Position numbers and translations under genes: made by a program. From Firmicutes bacterium CAG:170 (lineage in GTDB: Bacteria > Bacillota > Clostridia > Oscillospirales > Oscillospiraceae), in the NCBI GenBank assembly GCA_000436735.1, contig FR887161.1:1627-13692 (forward strand): a stretch of DNA of 12,066 nt. Reading direction: 5' to 3'. The notes under the pieces are model-generated. The model did no database searches. It was not told where the DNA came from and saw nothing but the letters and a program-made list of their open reading frames with translations. Within the stretch, counting starts at the first letter, position 1. Every line of letters begins with the position of its first letter. This document shows positions 7,647-12,066 of this stretch, in pieces.

Positions 7647-7739
7647 ATAACTGCGGGTCAAGCGTTACGCTCCGCCTCGGTTCCTCGCCGTGTAAAAATC
7701 AGAGGAAACAAAACAGCGGCAGAGAGTCCTGCCGCGAGT

Positions 7740-7809
7740 GCTTTCAGGCTTGACGGAATTGGCAGACATGATAGACCACTTTCACATACAGTCTCAATGC
7801 CTGAAAGCC
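7740..7809 (+). other. tRNA-Leu-like hairpin element in the spacer
   Basis: A perfect 10-bp pair (GCTTTCAGGC with GCCTGAAAGC) encloses a segment carrying GGAATTGGCAGACA, which is identical to 14 bases of the D arm of the adjacent tRNA-Leu. It is followed by a GATAGA segment similar to GATGGA of the tRNA. There is no leucine anticodon loop, no TTCAA T-loop and no 3' CCA. It may be a degenerate tRNA pseudogene or a tRNA mimic. Confidence 0.45.
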
Positions 7810-7834
7810 GTGTAACCCTTGAGAAACTCAATAC

Positions 7835-7917
7835 GCGCCCGTGGTGGAATTGGCAGACACGATGGATTTAGGTTCCATTCCGCGAGGGTAGGGGTTCAAG
7901 TCCCCTCGGGCGTACCA
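7835..7917 (+). tRNA. tRNA-Leu (anticodon UAG)
   Basis: The 83-nt gene folds fully. The acceptor is GCGCCCG with CGGGCGT (first pair G-U), discriminator A and an encoded CCA. The D arm holds GAATTGGCAGA. The anticodon stem is ATGGA/TCCAT with loop TTTAGGT, giving anticodon UAG, which reads CUA. A long variable arm, as expected for leucine, is followed by T stem AGGGG/CCCCT with loop TTCAAGT. A small TTGAG/CTCAA hairpin (7819-7831) sits just before it. I see no clear promoter between the truncated copy and this gene. Confidence 0.97.
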
Positions 7918-7965
7918 CGAACAAAATTCAGACACATCTGATAGATATGTCTGAATTTTGTTCGT
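7917..7965. repeat. 18-bp perfect inverted repeat abutting tRNA-Leu
   Basis: Arms 7917-7934 and 7948-7965 pair perfectly over 18 bp. After one mismatch the loop pairs again (ATCT with AGAT), leaving only 3 nt unpaired. The left arm starts at the final A of the tRNA CCA. There is no T-tract after the right arm, so it is not a standard terminator. It lies at the boundary between tRNA and mobile element and may be the element's end, a recombinase site or a tRNA 3' processing or termination structure. From 7966 to 8028 I see nothing further. Confidence 0.75.
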
Positions 7966-8028
7966 ATAGTGAACTTTTCGAGAAATTCAAAATCTTACAC
8001 GCAGTTGGAGGGTGACAGCACCTTGGGT

Positions 8029-8825
8029 TCAAATGCTGTCTGGTTGGCAGGTTAGACATTCACTGTTTTTTAACTTTTCCATCACCAATTCGTCGATCTC
8101 CTGCTCCAATTTCAGGATTTCCTTCTGCAAAGCCAAACAGTGGGCATCGAGGGATGGTCTCCTCAATGCCCACTGCTTTTGTACTTGTTCAGCAGTTCCA
8201 GCTGCATGGACGCAGGTGTTTTTCTTCTCTGCTCATTCAGTGTGCGGGCGATGGTCTTCATGCCGCTGCCGCCGACGTAGGCGGAGAAGATCAGTCGGAC
8301 GGTTTCGGCTGCTTCTTCAACGATGACAACCTTCTTCGTGTTTTTATCCTTGAAATAGCCGAACGGCGGGATGGTCACGATCCCTTCCTTTTGCTTTTGC
8401 CGGTAGCCGGTTCGCACACGGCGGCTGCCATCGCGCGCGTAAAAGTCGTTGACAAGACCCTTGAAGCCGATGATGAGATCATCGTTTTCGTTGAACGTAT
8501 CGATGTTTTCCGTCGCCGAGAGGACGCGGACATCGTGTTCCCGCAGGTAGTCGATGAACAGAGCTGTCTGCGTCCGATGACGGCCAAGGCGCGACAGATC
8601 CTTGACGATGACCGCTTCAATTTTCCCGGCTTCCACAACCTCGTAGATTTTATCGATGCCCTCGCGGTTGAAGTGCATACCGCTGACATTGTCATCGAAG
8701 GACTCGCCCACGACCTCGTGACCGTTTGTGACGGCATATTCGTAAATGATTTTTCGCTGATTTGTCAGGGAGTTCAGCTCATCATCCTCGTCGCGGCTCA
8801 GGCGATAATATAACCAGACTCGCAT
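8029..8825 (-). pseudogene. Serine recombinase (resolvase/invertase type), truncated and frame-broken
   Basis: From ATG 8825, with AAAGGAG 5 nt upstream, 220 residues are read to TGA 8163. The N-terminal catalytic domain looks whole. Ser10 lies in YYRLSRDEDD, the matching nucleophile position in this family, and the conserved arginines lie in VKDLSRLGRHRTQ. The recombinase domain then begins (GYFKD, GGSGMKTIARTLNEQ, KTPASMQLELLNKY) but stops early. Large serine recombinases of this kind are usually about 500 or more residues, with a zinc-ribbon and coiled-coil tail. In the +2 frame just after the stop, a coiled-coil stretch (LALQKEILKLEQEIDELV) continues to TGA 8029, probably the original C-terminus. 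So the central DNA-binding part is deleted. A 10-bp inverted repeat straddles the break. It probably once integrated or excised the element. Confidence 0.8.
8138..8175. repeat. Inverted repeat at the recombinase frame break
   Basis: CAGTGGGCAT (8138-8147) and ATGCCCACTG (8166-8175) are perfect inverted copies. After one mismatch they continue pairing as GAGG with CCTC. The premature stop of the recombinase (8163-8165) sits inside. It may be the product of an inverted duplication at the deletion point, or a hairpin that ends the mRNA; no T-tract follows. Confidence 0.7.
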
Positions 8826-8840
8826 ATCCGCTCCTTTCCG

Positions 8841-8874
8841 CTATGGTGTGTGCCGATTGCAGCACACACCATAG
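8841..8874. repeat. 13-bp perfect inverted repeat in the leader of the recombinase
   Basis: CTATGGTGTGTGC (8841-8853) and GCACACACCATAG (8862-8874) pair perfectly around an 8-nt loop. On the minus strand the hairpin ends about 15 nt before the recombinase ATG, directly before its AAAGGAG site. It could be a terminator or attenuator for the upstream mob genes, a protein operator or a recombinase binding site. No T-tract follows, which argues against simple termination. Confidence 0.8.
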
Positions 8875-8906
8875 CACACTGTTTTTCAGATAGCTAGAAC
8901 AATTTG

Positions 8907-9080
8907 TCATGCGCAGCGGGAATCTCCATTACCAACAAAAGCCTCCTGCGACTTTGTATATGGCTGGTCTACCGACAGGTAGTCATGCAGCAGCATTTTC
9001 AGGAATTCATTGAACTGCTCGTCGGTGCCAACATAGCTGAACGTGACCTCTGCAATGTTTTCTTTGCGTGTGTTTGCCAT
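8907..9080 (-). CDS. Small element-encoded protein of unknown function (57 aa)
   Basis: A 57-residue acidic protein starts at ATG 9080 (MANTRKENIAE). An AAAGGAG ribosome site lies 5-6 nt upstream, and the gene starts 11 nt after the relaxase stop, so it belongs to the mob operon. The body (VTFSYVGTDEQFNEFLKMLLHDYLS) looks like a compact mixed strand-helix fold with an amphipathic helix; the tail is hydrophilic. No cysteine or histidine pair suggests metal binding, and no membrane helix is present. I do not recognise a functional family. Its place between relaxase and recombinase, with strong translation signals, supports a real gene serving the element. Confidence 0.75.
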   Translation of the reverse strand: MANTRKENIAEVTFSYVGTDEQFNEFLKMLLHDYLSVDQPYTKSQEAFVGNGDSRCA

Positions 9081-9091
9081 AGATGCTCCTT

Positions 9092-10453
9092 TCATAGCTT
9101 TTGTTCCATGGAATCTTCGTGATCGTCCTCGGCATGACCGAGGGCGTTTTTCTTTTGTTGGAGTTTTTTCCGGCGCTTGCGGTCGATGTGTGACGGCAGA
9201 GCAGCGGCATCGCACGGTGGTGCGGCATCCGTCAGCTGCTCCACAGCACGGCCAAGGCGCACAGCGCCGCGCACAAGATCAATGCCGCGATTGAGATCCA
9301 CGCGCACAGGTGAATTTTCTTCTTCGCTTCTTGTATCACCGTAGAAATCGCCCGTTCGCCGTTCTCCGAAATCAAAGTCACAGCATTCTGTGTACTCTCG
9401 GTCAGTTCCTTGCAGGCGGAAGAATACTCCGCGCTCAGGCTCCCAGCCTGTCCTGCGAACTCTGTCGCGCTCGCCTGCATCGCGGTCAGGGCTTCCTGTG
9501 CTTCTGCTTTCGTCAGAAGCATTTTCAGGTCCGTATCTAACTGCATCTGCTGCTGAAACAGATTGTGCTGCATTTTGAGCATCGCGTTCCAGTTCCGCTC
9601 TGTCACCATCACGCTGGGTTCCAGCCGTTGCGCCTCGTCCATCAGCTTTTTGTGCTGCGTCAACATTTCTTGTGTTGTCATTCTCCGTTCTGTATCCAAA
9701 CTCCGCCTCCATATTTTCTTTCAAGTATTTTTCTATATGTAATTTGCTGTCACGGCATTTGCGTCCGTCCGGTGTGGTGTAGGTAATATTCTTCTGGCCA
9801 TCTGTCCAAGTAGCGTTGTAACCTTCCGACCGGAGCAGTACTAGAAATTCCTCACGATTCCCGGCGCAGCGCATACACTCGTCGATCACACGCATCAGTT
9901 CGAACTTCCAGCTCTCACCTTTGGATGCCGTGTAGTATTCCGCGTTGGACATTCCGCGGGAATGTTTTTGCTCATCCCTCTGAAATTTGGGAAGTCCCAA
10001 TTCCTCGCAAATCTGGTCATTGCAAACGCGCAGCTCCTGAATCTGCTCGTCCGCCATATGCACCTTCCGACCGGTTTCAAAATTGACGCTGTTGATGATG
10101 CAGTGCGAGTGGATATGCTCGCGGTCGACGTGCGTGCAGACCAGCACCTCGCAGCCCTCGAAGTATCCGGCAAGCTGCCGCGCCGCTTCATGGGCCGTGC
10201 GCGGGTCGATGTCTGCACCTTTTGGAAAACTCTGTACCATGTGGTAAAACATCACGCCGCCGTCTTTATGGTGCAGCAGCTTCGTACTCAGGAATTCGTC
10301 GAACGCCGTTTCCGGTTGGCAACCGATCCCGCTGACGAGTTGCTGACCGTCCCAAAGCGTCTTGCTGAGTTGGGAAACATAGCGCATGACACTTTTCATG
10401 CAGCCGCGTGTTTGTGTGCCTTTCTTGTAGTTTACGAAATGGACGATTGCGAT
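9092..10453 (-). CDS. MOBP-type relaxase (MobA/MobL family) with non-canonical start
   Basis: This nicking relaxase starts conjugative mobilization by cutting oriT and staying bound to the DNA 5' end. The likely catalytic Tyr is in VMRYVSQ (residue 25 counted from 10453). The metal-binding histidine motif is in CTHVDREHIHSHCIIN (about residues 106-121). A central helical domain follows, then a charged linker (about 250-390), and a basic tail ending near GHAEDDHED. The first usual start is ATG 10399 (435 residues), but it has no good ribosome site and cuts off conserved-looking residues. Eighteen codons upstream, the frame opens as AIVHFVN at an ATC codon (10453) with AGGAGGG 8 nt before it, where relatives start with MAI-HFVN. 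The ATG there seems mutated to ATC. The region overlaps mobC by 22 nt and contains a nested gene at 9232-9699. Confidence 0.9.
   Translation of the reverse strand: MAIVHFVNYKKGTQTRGCMKSVMRYVSQLSKTLWDGQQLVSGIGCQPETAFDEFLSTKLLHHKDGGVMFYHMVQSFPKGADIDPRTAHEAARQLAGYFEGCEVLVCTHVDREHIHSHCIINSVNFETGRKVHMADEQIQELRVCNDQICEELGLPKFQRDEQKHSRGMSNAEYYTASKGESWKFELMRVIDECMRCAGNREEFLVLLRSEGYNATWTDGQKNITYTTPDGRKCRDSKLHIEKYLKENMEAEFGYRTENDNTRNVDAAQKADGRGATAGTQRDGDRAELERDAQNAAQSVSAADAVRYGPENASDESRSTGSPDRDAGERDRVRRTGWEPERGVFFRLQGTDREYTECCDFDFGERRTGDFYGDTRSEEENSPVRVDLNRGIDLVRGAVRLGRAVEQLTDAAPPCDAAALPSHIDRKRRKKLQQKKNALGHAEDDHEDSMEQKL
9232..9699 (-). CDS. Nested coiled-coil membrane protein in the +1 frame of the relaxase gene (MobB-like position)
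   Basis: A 155-residue frame lies wholly inside the relaxase gene, in the +1 frame. It starts at TTG 9699 with GGAGG 6 nt upstream (9710-9706); ATG 9681 is a weaker alternative. The protein looks real: residues about 10-128 are an almost proline-free, Gln/Glu/Ala-rich helical region with coiled-coil spacing, then KKK, then one hydrophobic helix (about 131-152) at the very C-terminus. That is the shape of a tail-anchored membrane protein with a long cytoplasmic coiled coil. The host frame here encodes only the polar, charged linker of the relaxase, which tolerates dual coding. RSF1010 has the same design: mobB lies inside mobA, and its product is membrane-associated and aids relaxase stability and transfer. 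Equivalence is an inference from position and topology, not from similarity. Confidence 0.75.
   Translation of the reverse strand: MDTERRMTTQEMLTQHKKLMDEAQRLEPSVMVTERNWNAMLKMQHNLFQQQMQLDTDLKMLLTKAEAQEALTAMQASATEFAGQAGSLSAEYSSACKELTESTQNAVTLISENGERAISTVIQEAKKKIHLCAWISIAALILCAALCALAVLWSS
9706..9710 (-). promoter_or_regulatory. Ribosome site of the nested gene
   Basis: GGAGG precedes TTG 9699 by 6 nt inside the relaxase coding sequence. A second GGAG lies closer to the codon. The good spacing is the main reason for choosing TTG 9699 over ATG 9681. Confidence 0.6.
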
Positions 10454-10764
10454 TTTCCGCGCCCTCCTTCCTGTATCTGCCGCAGGGTGACGTTGATTTT
10501 TGCGAATTCCTGTGCAGCTGCGTCCAGATTGGCAAACTGCACCTTGCCCGTGTTCGCCAGCACAGCGAGCTGGTTCAGGTTGTTGCCGATGGCTTTCTGC
10601 TGCCGCAGGACTTCTTTGAGACCATCCATGACGACGATGCGCTTGCCAAGGCAGCAGGCGGTCACATAGTCACTCATGGACATGCCCGCCTTCTGTGCCA
10701 ATGCCCGGATTTTTTCGCGGTCTGCGGACGCCATGCGGGTGCTGAATTTGATGTCTTTTTTCAT
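10432..10764 (-). CDS. mobC: MobC-like relaxosome accessory protein
   Basis: This 110-residue basic protein fits the MobC family that helps relaxases open oriT. The N-terminus (KKDIKFSTRMASADREKIRALAQKAG) looks like a ribbon-helix-helix DNA-binding unit, with MSDYVTACCLGK as its second helix. The characteristic IGNNLNQLAVLAN motif follows in the C-terminal half. The start ATG 10764 has AGGAG 5 nt upstream. The C-terminal codons overlap the ribosome site and presumed start of the relaxase, so translation of the two should be coupled. The same base that seems to have removed the relaxase ATG gives a Ser codon here (GKSQ), where related sequences would be expected to have Trp. Confidence 0.9.
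   Translation of the reverse strand: MKKDIKFSTRMASADREKIRALAQKAGMSMSDYVTACCLGKRIVVMDGLKEVLRQQKAIGNNLNQLAVLANTGKVQFANLDAAAQEFAKINVTLRQIQEGGRGKSQSSIS
10461..10468 (-). promoter_or_regulatory. Ribosome site that decides the relaxase start
   Basis: AGGAGGG on the minus strand, within the end of mobC, sits 8 nt before ATC 10453 and about 60 nt before the first ATG (10399). Its strength and spacing argue that translation of the relaxase began at 10453. Confidence 0.65.
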
Positions 10765-11043
10765 GTGTTCTCCTATCGTTGATAAAGTGGGTTTGGGCTT
10801 CTGCCCAAAAACTGTGCGGAAGGCGGGCAGCGGCGTTGCCGCAGACCAGACAAACGCGATGCTGGCCCTCCCTTTGAGGGAGGATTTTTCCCGCCGCGGC
10901 GGGGCTTCTCTGCGTTGGACTGGCGTATTGCGCCTGTGTTTTCTTGCGTTGCCCGCACATCGGTGCAACGTGGGCTTTTTCGGCTGCGCCGCGCACACAC
11001 CCGCAGCTGGGGCGCAAAGCCGCACACAGCGGCGACACGCGCC
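10765..11043. other. Hairpin-rich intergenic region, candidate oriT
   Basis: The 279-bp gap between the ATPase gene and mobC has no credible gene. It is packed with dyads: TTTGGGC/GCCCAAA (10792-10798 with 10803-10809, 4-nt loop); CCTCCC/GGGAGG followed by ATTTTT (about 10869-10887), which looks like a plus-strand terminator or dispersed hairpin; and the perfect palindrome CCCGCCGCGGCGGG (10890-10903). A further GCCC/GGGC structure with TTTTT sits near 10959-10981. In mobilizable elements oriT usually lies just upstream of mobC, so the first dyad, nearest mobC, is the best oriT candidate. The nick site cannot be named from sequence alone. Confidence 0.4.
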
Positions 11044-12066
11044 TCACGGCGCGGCGCAGGCGCGCTGCTCCCCGACAGGGTCGATAGGGTCGATTTTTCC
11101 CAAGGCGGGAAGATCGGCACTTTCGGCACTCCGGAGCGAGATCAGCCGCTTTCCGTTGCTGCGGTAGATCTTGACCAGAATCCCGTTTTCCCTTAGAGTC
11201 TCAACGCTTTCCAGCACCAGACGGGTCACTTTTTTCGGCGTGATTCCAAGCCTTCCGTCAGAGTCGATCTTTGCGGACAGTGCCGATGGCGTGCCGGTGT
11301 ATGCAGGATCGGCACTGAGCAGCGCAGAGAAAAGATGCACGAGCTGAAGCGCGGAAATCTTAGAAGCGCTGCTGCAAGTTTTGCTGTCAGCAAGTAGCTT
11401 CCAGACGTGATCGTCCTCGTCAAGCTCCAGCTTTAACGTCCGGTCCGGGATGTCACGCCCGGCGGTGCAAGTTTTGCTGTCTGCAAGCAGCTTCCAGACG
11501 TGATCGTCCTCGCCAAGCTCCAGCTTTAACGTCCGGTCCGGGATGTCACGCCCGGTGCAGTGCAGGGATGCGGCGTTGGCACTTCGCGCATTTTTTTGCA
11601 GCACAAAGGCGGAATCTGCCGCGCCGCTTAAGCCCGTCGAACCGGAGATCATGTTCATCGGATCATCGTCGTGGAGCTTGCGCAGATGATGAATTAATAG
11701 AATCGCGATGTGATGCTGGTCAGCAAGCTGTTTCAAAAGTCCGACGTCTTGGTAATCGTTCGCATACAGATTGCTGTCACCACCCGCACTGCGGACTCGC
11801 TGCAACGTATCAATGACAACGAGTTTTGTGTCAGAATGCTCCGTCAAAAACTGCTCGATCTGCTGTTCCAACCCGTGCTTGAGTGTGTCCGCCATAATTG
11901 CAAAGTGCAGCGTCGGCGGTGCATCTTCCGTCAGGTCAAAGAGTCGCGTCTGGATGCGCTGGAACGAATCTTCGAGACTGAGATACAGCGCTTCGCCCTG
12001 CGTTGTTGCGAAATTCCAGAGCGCCTACCCTTGTGCAACGCACAAGCAAAGCCACAAAGCCAGCCA
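11044..12066 (-). pseudogene. RepA-like AAA/RecA-type ATPase (AAA_25), broken by an amber codon, partial
   Basis: The minus frame enters from the right edge and matches RepA-like hexameric ATPases of mobile elements. At 12027-12025 there is an in-frame TAG, with protein-like sequence on both sides (LCLCVAQG before; ALWNFATTQGEALYLSLEDS after). The part after TAG has Walker B LVVIDTLQRVR, then HHIAILLIHHLRK and SGSTGLSGAADSAFVL, then a duplicated unit, and a C-terminal winged-helix-like region. The next start is ATG 11895, giving 283 residues without Walker A and without a ribosome site, so a working ATPase is not expected unless the amber codon is read through. The 5' end is outside the window. 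The normal role would be replication or maintenance of the excised element. Confidence 0.8.
11373..11553. repeat. 93-bp in-frame tandem duplication in the ATPase gene
   Basis: Unit 1 begins at 11373 and unit 2 at 11466, an offset of 93 bp (31 codons). The copies differ at only three visible bases. They encode two consecutive GRDIPDRTLKLEL-EDDHVWKLL segments, a beta-hairpin region after the RecA core. Relatives normally have it once. Confidence 0.92.

Noticed and set aside
7221..7871. Plus-strand open frame running through the trkA promoter and the tRNA genes
   Set aside because: It overlaps a functional tRNA and two promoters and reads tRNA sequence as protein.
8024..8031. GGGTTCAA near 8024 as a remnant of the tRNA-Leu T loop
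   Set aside because: Only eight bases match, without the rest of the T arm or a CCA end, and they lie at the end of the recombinase tail frame. Chance is a sufficient explanation.
10432..11025. N-terminal extension of mobC up to 11025
   Set aside because: The extra 87 residues are Arg/Pro/Ala-rich and read through dyads. The ATG at 10764 has AGGAG at good spacing and begins the conserved MobC sequence.
1..12066. CRISPR array or insertion sequence
   Set aside because: No regularly spaced repeats and no transposase gene with terminal repeats were seen. The only tandem repeat is the two-unit coding duplication at 11373.

Overview
The window looks like GC-rich Firmicutes DNA of the Clostridia type, most likely an Oscillospiraceae-like gut bacterium. 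The grounds are strong AGGAGG-type ribosome sites, sigma-A promoters, an RCK/TrkH potassium system, AraC and sugar-transferase proteins of Clostridial style, and a MOBP-type mobilizable element of the kind common in gut Clostridia. This placement is inferred from the sequence alone. Nearly every live gene is on the minus strand.

Left (1-3223): a tightly coupled minus-strand operon that runs off the left edge. It has a sigma-A promoter (3195-3223), a polyprenyl-phosphate sugar transferase, an aldo/keto reductase, and a split transketolase (N-terminal subunit, then the C-terminal subunit, cut by the window edge). Two junctions are ATGA overlaps. The priming sugar transferase suggests a cell-surface glycan operon with embedded sugar-modifying enzymes.

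Graveyard (3196-4460): remnants of three genes. These are the N-terminus of an MBL-fold hydrolase (minus), the C-terminus of a probable glycosidase (minus), and the C-terminal half of a large AraC-family regulator (plus, frameshifted). The last two point away from each other and have both lost their 5' halves, as if one deletion removed a divergent promoter region.

Middle (4481-7366): trkA-trkH, a two-gene potassium uptake operon with a clear promoter.

tRNA region (7423-7965): a plus-strand promoter leads to the 5' half of a tRNA-Leu, cut in the anticodon loop. A 266-bp spacer with hairpins and another tRNA-like segment follows, then an intact tRNA-Leu(UAG), directly followed by an 18-bp inverted repeat. 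This resembles the scar of an integrative element.

Right (about 7966-12066): a mobilizable element, all minus strand. In order of transcription it has a RepA-like AAA ATPase (amber codon, 93-bp internal tandem duplication), a GC-rich hairpin region that may hold oriT, mobC, a MOBP relaxase, a 57-aa protein, and a serine recombinase truncated at an inverted repeat. The relaxase gene carries a second, fully nested gene in the +1 frame for a coiled-coil protein with one C-terminal membrane helix. This arrangement recalls mobB inside mobA of RSF1010 and is the most interesting feature of the window. Several lesions (lost relaxase start codon, amber codon, recombinase truncation) suggest that this copy of the element is decaying.
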